Assembly (NCBI GenBank): GCA_029844215.1
Contig: CM056724.1
Coordinates: forward strand, 86,075,093-86,139,092
Length of the DNA: 64,000 bases
Direction: 5' to 3'
DNA from: Przewalskia tangutica
Taxonomy: Eukaryota > Streptophyta > Magnoliopsida > Solanales > Solanaceae
Shown piece after piece: positions 1-11,225 of this stretch (positions within the stretch are counted from its first letter, which is position 1; each line of letters begins with the position of its first letter). Both the position numbers and the translations under genes were made by a program. The notes below the pieces were generated by a model. It was not told the origin of the DNA, searched no databases, and was given only the letters and a program-made list of their open reading frames with translations.

Positions 1-710
1 CATGTAAGTTTTGGGTGGGTTGGGCATTGGTCCATCTACAACTTCAACCCATCTTGACCCGCCCAACTTACGCCCAAAAGGCTATCTGTCACCCCTAGTT
101 GTAGCCCTCAAGCCATGTGAACAATTCAACTGTAATAGGAGAAAGGAGGAGATCCTTACATTTGTTTGTGTTATTTTATTTTACTTTGGTTGAACTATTT
201 GGGTTATAATTTTGTTGAACTATTGTTATTGTAATTTGGTTAAACTTTTTATTGTTATTTATAGAATTAAGTAATATTTTAGACAATTAATGAGAAATAA
301 TAGTTAATGGAACTTGGAATACTATATATTGTTGTTTTAGAAGTATAATAACGGCTTTTGATATATTTTACATTGAAAACTAGTGATGAAAAATTATAAA
401 AAAGTGGTGATGATGAAAGCAAAAGGATTGGAGAAAACATTCATGTGGTCCTTTCAAATCTTTATAAATCTTATGATAAATATTTTAAAATCCAAACATA
501 AGAAATCTTGATTGTCAAAATAGTCTTTTAAAATCATAAAAATCCTAAATAGTCTTTTAAAATCTATAAGACTTATTTATTCCAAAAAAATCTTTTAAAA
601 TCCTAATTGAATACACCCCCCTAAGTGTATATTTGCAAAAAGTAGACTGCCCCTAAGGAAAAAATGGGGGAATTGCAGATATGGAGTTAAACCATCTTTA
701 GATAGCCATC
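1..710. other. Intergenic AT-rich DNA, no gene seen
   Basis: No reading frame with recognisable protein similarity and no RNA gene is visible. The first 100 bases hold GC-richer text with short opposing motifs (GGGTGGGTTGGGC near 15 and GACCCGCCCAA near 56) that may be the end of a small DNA transposon. The rest is AT-rich with several TCTTTTAAAATC-like repeats between about 480 and 605. I see nothing functional. Confidence 0.5.
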
Positions 711-752
711 ACATCAAGAACTACTCTTTGAATATATACACGTGAAAAAATA

Positions 753-1134
753 CAACAACATACCCAGCGTAATACCACAGGTGGGGTCCGGGGAGGATAG
801 AGTGTACGCAGACCTTACCCCTACCTCATGGAGGTAGAGAGGTTGTTTCCGAAAGACTCTCGGCTCAAGTAACGCATATCAAAGCAGTTTTCAAATAAAA
901 AAAAATACAAAAGTAAAGCAAACATAGCAAATAATAGAGAATCATTACATAGCATTCACAAAAGTAAGACAATAACAACAGCAAAATAATGAGATAATTG
1001 AAGCAAAGAAACAACGGTAGTAACAGAAATCGAAGGACAACGAACTACGAGACTAGTACTAATGCTACTAGTACACAAGGAGATAACACTCTATTACCTA
1101 CTAACCTTCTAAATCTTCAACCTCCATATCCTCC
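753..1134 (-). mobile_element. 5'-truncated LINE with Au-SINE-like 3' tail
   Basis: Read on the minus strand, this ends in the Solanaceae repeat that contains GGTCTGCGTACACTC-type text and finishes in a TGTTGTTG tail (here at the low-coordinate end, near 753-765). The body from about 870 to 1134 resembles the 3' end of a plant LINE rather than a bare SINE; the two families share this tail. It is flanked by a direct repeat of about 42 bp (711-752 against 1135-1164 continued at 4826-4839), which marks it as a retroposed insertion. No reverse transcriptase remains. Confidence 0.7.
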
Positions 1135-1164
1135 ACATCAAGAACTACCCTTTGAATATAAAAC

Positions 1165-4100
1165 GGTTACACCCCGTATTTCCAAGGCATTAATATGAGA
1201 ACGTACTCAAGAAACTAAGGTTTGAATATTGGAAGGATAGTATGATTACATTTTCCTCCGGAAAATTTCGGAAAAATGTGAAGACGAAAAATTTATTAAC
1301 TCGGAGTTAGATTCCCTAATGTGGATTTACGGGCTTAGTATTGGATTACGAAGTAATGGAATTGATAATATGAGGCCCGTCAAAATTTCACAATTTTGGG
1401 GGGTTCGAAAATTTTAAGTATTTTGGCCAAGTGTTGGATTATTATTTTGTGAAGGGAATTATGGGCGAGTAAGAGGGTGACATGTGTCCCTCCCCACTTG
1501 TGTAGTAAGGCTCTAATTATATATATGTATATGTATATGTACGTGTATTGTAAGAATGTCTAGAAAGGGAGATATTTTCATCCAAGTGGACAAGTGTGGA
1601 AGATATTTGTGAGATATTTTCATCAAGACAAGTGGACCACTTAGGTCCCCCTCCACTTGTAAGATTTCATCTATATAAGAGAGGTGATAGAAAGACTTAG
1701 AGACATTTGCATAATATCTTCTTCATCCAAAACTCTCTTCTCCCTTCCTTAACCTTGAGGTTTTCGAGATTCTTCAAGCATTAATGAAGAACAAGAGTTG
1801 ATTATTCTCCTAGATTAAGCACCCTAACCAAGTTCTAAACCAAGTTAACTCTCCAAGGTATCACAAACATGGTTTGGCCGAAAGTTAGGCGAAATTCCTA
1901 GGCTTGTTTATGAACTTTTTGGAAGTAAAACAAGAAGGAAAGATGGTTACAAGCTTGTAGTAGATTCATCAGTGTGATTGGAACTTGAAGAATAAGGAGC
2001 TAACTAAACCATGGACCGACTTATAAGTGGATTGTTTTGGGGGATTATTTCTCCTCTTGAAGTAATTGGATATTACATGTTGTAGTAATTAATGAAGGAA
2101 CCTGTGATTAAAAATAATGAAGAATAAGAAGTACATGTCACAATCTTGGCATGTTAGCCGATTGTGGACAGTTTTGGTGTTGTCGGATTCGTTGGTTATT
2201 GTTGTTGTTAAACATCACCTATTACATGTTGGCATGAAGGAAATCATGTTGTTAACAAGTGGATATAACTTATATAAAAGTATTGGAATATAAGTTGGAT
2301 TATAAGAAGTTATGAAAACAGTTTTGGTTGTAGTAGTTGGCCGAGAACACTAAATAAATGACTGTTTTTACATTGGACTATGGACTGATTTTAGCGGACT
2401 AAAGGACTGTTTTTACATTGGACTATGGACTGATTTTAGTGGACTGTTTTGGGTAGATTAAGGGGCTGAATTTTACACGTCAAGTATGCGTGTAATCCCC
2501 TTTGGTTAAACTGTTGGTTGTGCCCTTAATTGGTGTCTTGGTTATTGATGAAATTGGCCTTCTAGAAAGGTGGAAAAGTACGTATAAACGGGGGAAGTGC
2601 TGCCCAAATTTTTATTAAAGAAAGGAGATTCATTGAGTAGTATAAGTGTATACTAGTATCATGAAGTTGATAGAAGTGTTATTATCATTATAGGTTGAAG
2701 TACTACTTGTGGCGTATTCTACTTAGCGTGTGGATTAGCCGAAGAGGTATGTGAACTCTTTCTATCTTCTTGAGCATGAACCATATAAAATGATACTTGA
2801 TATTATAAGTGTCTTGAATTTCCAAATGAGGATTTTAAATGAATTCGGATTTCATTGTGGTGTTTTCTTGATTTGGAAAGAATAGGTTACTTAAGGTGTA
2901 GTAAAAAAAAGGAAGTGCCTTGGTTTTAAAAGAGTAAGTTACTTGAGTTTAAAAGTATACTTGACTTGATCTTAAAGGTAGAAAGTGTCTTGATACTACG
3001 GGTGTTAGTGTCTTGGGGTTTATAAATGAAAAAGATGCGTGACGATACGTGGTTCTAGTTGGTTTGTCTAGAAAGGAAGTGGTTCTATCTATTTTATTAA
3101 TAGTACTTTGGGTTTTATAAAAAGGGAAGTTATTCTACTCTTAGAAGTTAAGGTTATTCATGTTGTTGATTCTATGCTTAAGACATGTCTAAATTATTCC
3201 TAAGTCCTTACCAAGTCTTATGGGAGATGTTGGTAAGAGCTTTTAGTAAACATTGGAGTCGAGTTGATCTTGCTAAGTTATAGCACTAATGAGAAAAAGC
3301 ATCGAACAAGCCACTGCAGCGCTAATGAAAAAAAAGAATCCACAATCAATTATATCGAAATGAGTAGAATTTTCATCTGCATATAAGCTAAGATATAACC
3401 AGTTCATTTTACATTTTCTAGGATCACAGCTGATTAGATAAAATCTCATGATATATTAATCACGGCTCATAAAATGAAAGTTGTTAGATATACTCCCTTG
3501 ATAGTACCTTGGGATTTCTAAAAGGAAAGTTCATTTTAAATGTTTTTGAAAAGGAAGGCATGGTATTGTCCTGAAAATGAAGGCATGGTATTATCTTAAA
3601 AAGGAAGGCATGGTAATTGTCTTGGTTTGCTAAAATGATGGTTTATTCATTTTATGATAATAAGAGTCAAAGAATATTTTAAACTTGCATATGTTCGCTC
3701 ATGATAGCCTTTCGTGCAAGTGTTATATTTCTATACCACCGCGTCCCTCTTTGGAGGGTCGGCCATCTTATTGTGTTATTTACTTGGACGTGCTTACATG
3801 ATGGAGGAATTCCATGAGCATGCTTCCACTATATTGTTCCATGGACATGCTTTCACGATGAAGGAATTCTGTGGGCGTGCGTCCATGATGCGGGTTCAAT
3901 TCCCGGGTGATATTATTATTCCATGGACTAGCTCTCCATAATGACATGTTCCCGAGATGCAGGAATTCCACGGGCATGTTATATATTATACTTTGTGCAT
4001 GCCGACAGTGATGAAGGAATTCCACGGGCACGCTTTGATATTGCGGGTCTAAGACCCATGGTTAGAATTGCATAATGATTCTGAGGGCGGATGACCCTGA

Positions 4101-4820
4101 CATGGCTTTCATATTTTGAAATGGTATTTATTTCATAATTTGAAATGACACGGTGGATCTTACTTTTAAAAAGGCATATTTTTAAAAGGCTCAGTTGACT
4201 CTCATTTGTTTATACAAAGTACAGTAGTACAGTGATACAAGGTACAATGACTTTTATTTTATATGGCATGGTTGGAGCTGGTAAGCTTGTCCCTGTCATC
4301 TTTTGGCCAGTTATGGTTTATTAAATGTACTTTATGTTTACATACTTAGTACTTGTTATACTGACCCCCTTCGGGGGGCTGTGTTTCATGCCGCAGGTTT
4401 AGGTACACAGTTTGGTGATCCTCGCTCTTGGGATCTCTACTCAGTTTTCATGGGAAAGCTCCATTATTTCGGAGGCTTGTCATGTTGGTACGGACTCTGG
4501 TATGGTAGGCTTACGTACATTCAGGGGTGTGGTAGGGCCCTGTCCCGTCATAGGTTACTGTCCAAACTCTTAGAGATCTGTATTCATATGTGGGCTGGAC
4601 TTGCGGGAGTTGTGTATATATGTTGTTGACCAGTTGTACTACGGTGTTGTAGGGATGTTCCCGTTTATATATATATAGCGGCAGCCTCATCGGATTGCCT
4701 TGTTGTTACATATACAATTTTCATTTATTATTTGACCTATGTCTTGAAAGGAATGTGAGGGTATAAGAGGGGGTGCCCAGGTAGGGCACCAGTCGCGGGC
4801 CCGGGGTTCGGGTCGTGACA
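1165..4820 (+). mobile_element. Solo LTR of a Ty3-gypsy retrotransposon
   Basis: A 3,656-bp LTR starts GGTTACACCCCG (the expected TG start has changed to GG) and ends GGGTCGTGACA. It is flanked by a perfect 5-bp target-site duplication AAAAC at 1160-1164 and 4821-4825. No primer-binding site, gag or pol lies beside it, so it is a solo LTR left by LTR-LTR recombination. A TATA-like CTATATAAGA at about 1671 could be the LTR promoter. Internal subrepeats built on GGAAGGCATGG (about 3553-3615) and on GGAATTCCA/CATGCT (about 3780-4030) are present. The palindrome GGTGCCCAGGTAGGGCACC lies about 45 bp from its end. Confidence 0.88.
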
Positions 4821-5049
4821 AAAACACAGTGAAAAAATAGTAAAAAAGGAAAAAATACTAAAAGTATTAGTAATAAGGAACCCAACAAAACTTCATCAAG
4901 AATATATAAAGAACCTAAAAAAGGGAATACAAATTTTCTTTTGCAAATAGTTCAAAGAAAATAAACAAGACCCAACTGGATAGCAGTCCAGCTCATAACA
5001 TTACATTCCAATTGTAGTCAACTGGCCCCTGTGTTGTCTCCTTCAAAAA

Positions 5050-5067
5050 GGGGGGGGGGGGGGGGGG
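5050..5067. repeat. Poly-G run
   Basis: Eighteen consecutive G residues. The length is likely to be unreliable in any assembly. Confidence 0.9.
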
Positions 5068-5114
5068 TCGGGTCATTTTAGCTCAGCTTAACCATCCAAA
5101 GTCATACCAAAATA

Positions 5115-5406
5115 CAACAGCATACCCAATCTAATGGCACAAGTGGGATCTGGGGAGGGTAGAGTGTACACAGACCTTACCCCTACCTCTACCTCGAAGG
5201 GGTAGATAGGCTGTTTCCGAGATACTCTCAGCACACGTAAAGCATTTCAACTAATAGAAAAGAAATACGGCAGTGAAGAAGACATGTCAACTAATAGGAA
5301 AGCAGTACATAGCAATCAACAAATAGAAGGGATAGTAAATAATGCGATAACCGAAGCACAAGAAACCACAGGTAATAACAGAAATCGAAAATCAAGAAAC
5401 TATAAG
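5115..5406 (-). mobile_element. LINE/SINE (Au-type) insertion
   Basis: A second copy of the same family as at 753-1134, also on the minus strand, about 292 bp long. It is flanked by a perfect 18-bp direct repeat at 5097-5114 and 5407-5424, which fixes both ends. The TGTTG-type tail is at the low-coordinate end and the LINE-like body extends to 5406. It is too short to encode anything. Confidence 0.8.
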
Positions 5407-5479
5407 CAAAGTCATACCAAAATAAAAAACAAAACTTTAAACAGCAATAAAGAATAAAAAATCAAGAAAACCAAACACT

Positions 5480-5790
5480 ATACCTGGAAGTCAAGATTTT
5501 CGATCAAATTCAACAAGTCAATGAAAACCCCAAAAACTAATATAGGTATAGATGATGATCAAACACATATAACATAATCGACTGATGAACAGAAACAATT
5601 ATAAATCAATAGTAGGGGGAAAAATAACATACCGACATGAATTCCAAAATAGGAAATTATGAGATTTTTCCTCACTGGAACACAGGGAATTTTTGTGACA
5701 GAGAAAAGTATGAAAATGTGTGTAATTTGGTATTAGGTGTATTGAGTTGTATTTTGGTAAATGGAACAATATATATAGGACTTATACTCT
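5480..5790 (-). other. Possible orphan promoter and first exon of a lost gene
   Basis: On the minus strand there is a TATA-like CCTATATATATT near 5770-5781, then about 130 bp of leader, then an ATG at 5636-5638 followed by a good splice-donor sequence (TCGGTATGTT) and, near 5480, an acceptor-like CTTGACTTCCAG. Downstream the sequence runs into the LINE/SINE insertion and no coding exon can be recognised. This could be a gene 5' end cut off by insertions, or chance. No function is proposed. Confidence 0.22.
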
Positions 5791-6595
5791 TTATGACAAT
5801 AACGATAACTACACGCTAACCGTTTTGGACGTGTGATTTCATCTATCTAAATCAATCCAAAAGATACATGATTTTAAAAAAATTAAATGTACAAGTTGAC
5901 TCATAAATTTATATAAATTGGTTAGATATATTTATCAATCATGTTTACCAATTATTTATATCAAATATTAAAATATCTACAAGTTGGTAGTATATTTACA
6001 ACAAATTTATTGTTACCGACTATGTGGGAGGATTATATTAAAAAGTAATTACACTACAACTCATATTCAATTTTTAATTTGTTGAACTAATAAAGTTTGA
6101 TCAATTGATGTTGTATTTTTTAAAAAGATTTTCTAGTAGCGTATTGATTTTGTTATGAACTATGATTTGCTCATTTGGTAAAATTGTATAAGAATTGGAA
6201 AAAAAACAATTGATGTTTTTCACAATTCGTGGGGTTTTTATGTTTATATGAAAAAATACAACTTAAGAAATTCAAATTACATGTCCAAACAAAACTTCAA
6301 CTTTCAAATCATGGTAATTTCAAATCATATACAAACTGCTCCTTAATGTTTATGTCAAATCAAGTTTAGTAATTAAATATAAAATAATATACTTATATAA
6401 AATTAATTATAATTAAATAATAAATATTTATAAGAGAAATATATATTTTATATTTATTAATTTAATATAAATTTCGTTGTTGTTACTATTCTTTCTTTTA
6501 ATTGTTATGTAATGTTTTTCACTTCGCATTATTTCGTTGTTGATTTCAGTATTCACTTTTTCAAACTATATTGAAATGTTTGTTATCTAAGTCGA

Positions 6596-6716
6596 GGTCT
6601 ATCAGAAACAATCATTATATCTCTATAAGGTAGGGGTAAGATCTGCATAGACTTCATCTTCCACAAACTCCACCTACTGAATTACACTGAATATAATATT
6701 TTGTTATTCATTTACT
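6596..6716 (+). mobile_element. Degenerate Au-type SINE fragment
   Basis: Plus-strand text follows the family consensus order: GTCTATCAGAAACAA, AAGGTAGGGGTAAGATCTGC, then an ATTACACTGAATATAA tail into TTTTGTTATT. Many substitutions mark it as an old copy. Confidence 0.6.
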
Positions 6717-6740
6717 ATAAAAATCAAATACGAAATATTG

Positions 6741-6858
6741 TGGGATTTTTCGGAAACAACTTTTCTACCTACCAAGATAGAAATAAAGTTTGCGTACACT
6801 CTACCTCTCCATACCCTACATTGTGAGATTTTAGTGGCTATGTTATTGTTGTATTGCC
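6741..6858 (+). mobile_element. Degenerate Au-type SINE fragment
   Basis: A second old plus-strand copy sits directly downstream of the first: TTTCGGAAACAAC, TTTGCGTACACTCTACC, then a TATGTTATTGTTGTATT tail. The two neighbours may be independent insertions or one duplicated unit. Confidence 0.6.
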
Positions 6859-7989
6859 TTACTTTTTGTGGACCAACCCCTTGTGGATTTGTAAACCAAT
6901 TTGCATACTCTCTCGACTTAAGTAGACGTTGGGTCAATTTTGCGTATAAAACGCAAGACTAAGAATATTTTGACTATATAGTGTTCCCATTTTCTTCTAA
7001 TATGTACCAATAGAGTATTGGCAATATGAATTTCATCAATTTGAGTATATTAGATGAGAGATAAGTGAATACAACTTATTTCATATAGTGCATTTTAAGT
7101 GATCTGGAATTGAATATGAAAGTTTAAATGAACAATACATATGAATATTGAAATTTTGATACCATAATAGTTTAATTGTGACCTTTTAATCATTAAAATT
7201 CTACTTATTGCTTTTATAAGTTGTGATTCCGTCATGATTATTCACTATGATATGTAGATTAAGCGCAAAAATAGAGAAAGGAGCGGCTATCTAGCGGAAG
7301 TCATTTCAGTTGTATACATTCTTTGTAGACAAAAGCCTCATTAAGTGGAGAATAATAGGGAGATGAGAATTTCGAACTTAGGTTAGTGACTCTCGAAAGT
7401 ACCTCAGTTCTACTCATAGTCATAATTATATGTTCCCTAGAATCTGGACTGATCCGAGTATAATCCATCGTATAAGCAAAAAGGTTTAAGGAAACTAATC
7501 ATGGTTCTGTTTTTTGGTGTTGAATGTGCCTCCTTTCTCCAATATGCACATTACTCAATTATTAGCCCTTGATTTTGTCGTGTTATGAAAGCGAAGATTT
7601 GACTTTTACATTAATTATAGTTTTATTAAAATGGTAGAACGAAAAAAACACGTATAATTATACCATTTCTACGAATCAAAATAGTGTTCACCAGCCGCAG
7701 TGCTATAATTTCTCGTGGACAATATATTCTATTTCCAACTACTAAATAACTTCTCAACTAACATATCATTTTTATATTTAATATTTGGAAATATCGTAGA
7801 CAAAAAATTATGTCGTTCGTAATTGATGTCAAGTAGTAGCTGTTAGAGGATTTCTAATCAAATAGGAGAAATAAATAGCGCCATCATAAAAAAAATCGAA
7901 GGGCGGCCATGTTCGCCATTTCCAAAATAAATACCAGATCAAGTATTAGCATTATAAGCTGATTTAAGAGTTGATCTGATGCCAATCGG

Positions 7990-9200
7990 TAACCATAGGT
8001 AATTAAATTAAATTCTAAAGCATGAAAGAATTAGCAACCTACCCATTACCCAAAATAAATGTAGACCTACACTAAACCCCCTACCCAAAAAGAAAATGAC
8101 TTATCTACACGGGGATAGTAAAGCCGTGGGAGTGTCTTCTGAATCTGTTGCAATGGAAGGAACAACAAAATAACAGAGCTCCTCGCCACTGTGCAAGAAG
8201 ATCACCACTCTGTAATGCATAACTCACTATCTCAAGATACTAAACTGCCATGTACATGACCAAAGTGGTGCGGCAATTACTCCGTCATCCTTGAGGCAGA
8301 CTGTATGGACTCTCTGTAAGCAATACACTCCCAATCTTATGTTGTGCAGTTGATGTCGATCATCCAGTCTGCACGGGACAAAGTGATCAGCAAGCTGAGT
8401 GTCGTCTTCGTGTTTCTTTGCTGAATTTGAGTTAATTGACCACTAAATCAACTAAGCAGGAAACCTTTTAAGTTTTAAACTTGACAACTTGAATCATCAT
8501 GTAAATTAGGCATGCACGACAATGGTTCAGTAATTATACGTATGATTAATACTTTAGTGGAGCAGCACAAGGACAGGAGAGCTACTAGAACACATCCCAA
8601 CTAGGGAAAGTAGAACATGAGAAAACACATAAAGGCACACAAGCACCGAAATTTTCAGAGGTGAAAGTGCAAATATTTGAGCACGAGCAGTAACCAGAAT
8701 CACAAATATTTTCGTCAATCAACTTCTTTTAACAATCTTAAACTTTTACAGCATTCCCTGAAATATAGACGACATGCTACCATAGGACATCTAGAGGACA
8801 CTGCAGAGACACCACAAAAGTGCAAATCATATGCCATCAAATAGCAAGCTTTAAGCACTCAACAAATCTAGACAGAACTAATGGTACTCCGAGAACCTTT
8901 CTAACAACCTCATTTGAAGAAGGTGAAGGAAACAAATTTCGACAGATCAAAGAACAGAATTCTCATCACTACACAAAGCAGTGAGCAAGTGAGTGGGTTC
9001 AGTTACCAACTTAGCAGTTCCGATAGTACCTTACACAAGCAAAGACAAGGAGAAAGCAGAACTACGGGACAGCCACCCCAAGACAGCCAAACAAGAGAAG
9101 AAAAATGAAAAGATTAGGACATACTTACATTTACATGGCAATCACAGGGTGATCAAATATATGCAATTTTTTCAGGAAAGCTGCATAAGGGAAGATTGTC
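7990..9200 (-). other. UPL1: Probable 3' UTR of the UPL1-like gene
   Basis: This is the stretch downstream of the stop codon of the HECT ligase gene. No other gene is visible. On the minus strand a strong donor-like GTAAGTAT begins at 9128 and an acceptor-like TTTGTCCCGTGCAG ends at 8369, so a 3' UTR intron of about 760 bp (8369-9128) is possible. The exact poly(A) site cannot be read; the lower bound of about 7990 is an estimate from a change in base composition. Confidence 0.4.
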
Positions 9201-11225
9201 TCAACCAAAACCAAATCCTTCACTAGCCTCATGGATAGCCAAAAGCAAACGTTCTTGAAGCTGTTCCTTGGAAGTATACTCTGGAAGGTCAAGTTGGTTG
9301 AAGCTGGAAGGAAAAGACAAAAGTGACTGTAAGGGCCACTATAGCTTGCTATAAACTACCACCCAGATAGCATCTACTTAATTATGAGTGAACTACGGAT
9401 AAGCCTATAATAAGTCTGATATACAAGCACCGACCAGGTATGTGCAGATGGAAGCCTCTCAGGAGCTCCATAAGCTTTGTGAATCTGAAATCTCTGAGGG
9501 CCAGAAATCCCTTGCAATGCCTTGAAACCCTCCAGAGGAACCTAAGGCCAACAGCACCCACAATTAATCCCAAAGAAGAAATCCACATACATTTACAGGG
9601 AATGTGCATGCACTCTGCTGTAAAACATTCAAAAGGGCATACAGATTCCTGAACCAACACAAAGGGGAAAGTAGGGTCTTTTTTAACAGATAGAACTGTA
9701 GATATATAGAGAAATTTTGCAATCACAAATTACCAGAATTCAGCAACATGTGTAACAGAATTTATGAGCACCTGGATATTCGGATTGCAGAAAGAGGTTC
9801 TTTTCTCAAGGAATACTGGCTTTGGTACAAAATTAACCTGCACTAGGGTGGGAAATGAGGAAGGAAGGGGTCTGTAGGTTTGGTTCCACATCAATTAGAA
9901 ACAAATTATATCGCCTCTTAGCAGATTCTATATGTGACGAAAAACCTCTGCTGGTACAATGGTATGTACTAACCTTGGATGTGCCTGTCACAAATTGCAG
10001 AAATCTTGCCATGTCTTCCTTGCTAAAACCTTTAACGACCTCCCAAAACCACTGAACAGAAGTAGATGCTGCTGTATATCCAGTATATTCAGTGTTGGCC
10101 TTCAAATCTTCCACTGCATACAGAATCATGATAAGAAGCTTCATAGGAAACAAATATGGAGTATACACAAAGCAATGGTAGAGAAGCATGTCCACTTACT
10201 ATCAATTTCTGGAAGACCACTTATCAAAAGTTCAAGCTCTTTATCATTGAAAATGGAGATGAGTTCGCGTGGTACCAATTCATTGAAACCTTCAAGGAAT
10301 GCATTTATTTGAGGGCGAATAGCATTTGTCAGAATATGGTCAGCAACGAGATCAACATACTCGTGCTTTGTCTCTTCTGTGACCCTTATATTTCTTCCTC
10401 CAGGTTTAAGCTCATAATCAGTAACCTTGCTCATACAAAATTAAAAAAATTACTTCAGATATCACCTCAACAGAGTAAACTGACTTACTCATTTAACTTT
10501 TTGTTTGGGGTTAAAAAATGTGCATACTAACCTCTGTTTTCTCATAAAGAATGAGTTTTTCCTCATCTGCGTCCATGCTAAAAGTCAAATCTGGTATATC
10601 ACTCGCATCATTCTGGTACAGGAAACCAAGAAACCATCAGAAGTTCCATGGATGAAATTCTAGATCAGCTAACTACTTTCTGCATGTTTATAAAATCTCA
10701 CCTCTAGCATCCACTTCAAGTTCTTATAGTAATCAGGATCGACAGCCTCGATATCATGATATGTGACCTTTACACCAAGGATATGTTTGTAGAATGACCG
10801 GGTGAAATAAACATCCAGCAACTGCCCATCAAATAGTGCTTTCGCAACCTATAAAGAGTATCACGTCAAAGATTAAGATGTGAAATAAGGATAAAGCCAT
10901 AGCTTGGATTTAAAAAAGAGTTCCAGAAGTCCTACCACACGGCCTACAAATTTGAAGTATGAGAGATGTTCAGTTTGATAAACGGAATTCGGGTTAGGCT
11001 GGAAAGTTGCATTATTCCCAACGGTCGTAAACAGCAAAGCTCCTTTGTCAAATATAACCCTTGATAGCAATTGATACCACTCTCTTGTCAAACCACCAGC
11101 ATCAATACCCTCTTCACCTTGAAAATGCACATTTAACCGTCCTTTCAGGTCTTGATTGGGTCGCATACGCAACTGATTATAAGAATCCTCCAACACATAA
11201 GCCCGCCGGACACTAATTCGCAGAG
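9201..11225 (-). other. UPL1: Exons encoding the catalytic HECT domain
   Basis: The HECT domain runs from about residue 3405 (RRAYVLEDSYNQL) through the conserved GGLTREWYQLLS and FKFVGRV / AKALFDGQ segments to the C-lobe. The active-site cysteine lies in HTCFNQLDLPEY, residue 3732, exactly 33 residues from the C terminus, the same spacing as I recall for Arabidopsis UPL1. Its TGC codon is split: TG is the end of the exon at 9435 and C is the first base of the last exon at 9303. The protein ends in EGFGFG, the usual HECT C-terminal tail. Seven small exons (10936 downward) encode the domain, in contrast to the single giant exon upstream. Confidence 0.93.

Larger units (their letters stand above)
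5830..7980. other. Intergenic AT-rich DNA with degenerate SINEs
   Basis: No gene or RNA is recognisable. The only identifiable content is the pair of decayed SINE fragments listed separately (about 6596-6858). From 6860 to 7980 I see nothing I can name. Confidence 0.55.

Noticed and set aside
4303..4629. 108-codon plus-strand frame
   Set aside because: Inside the solo LTR, with no matching protein family; LTR regions of this type often carry chance frames.
5637..5819. 60-codon plus-strand frame
   Set aside because: No family resemblance; overlaps a region that reads better as a minus-strand promoter-like segment, and even that is uncertain.
8914..9226. Small plus-strand frames just beyond the ligase stop
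   Set aside because: They lie in the probable 3' UTR / UTR intron of the ligase gene and show no similarity or codon structure of a gene.
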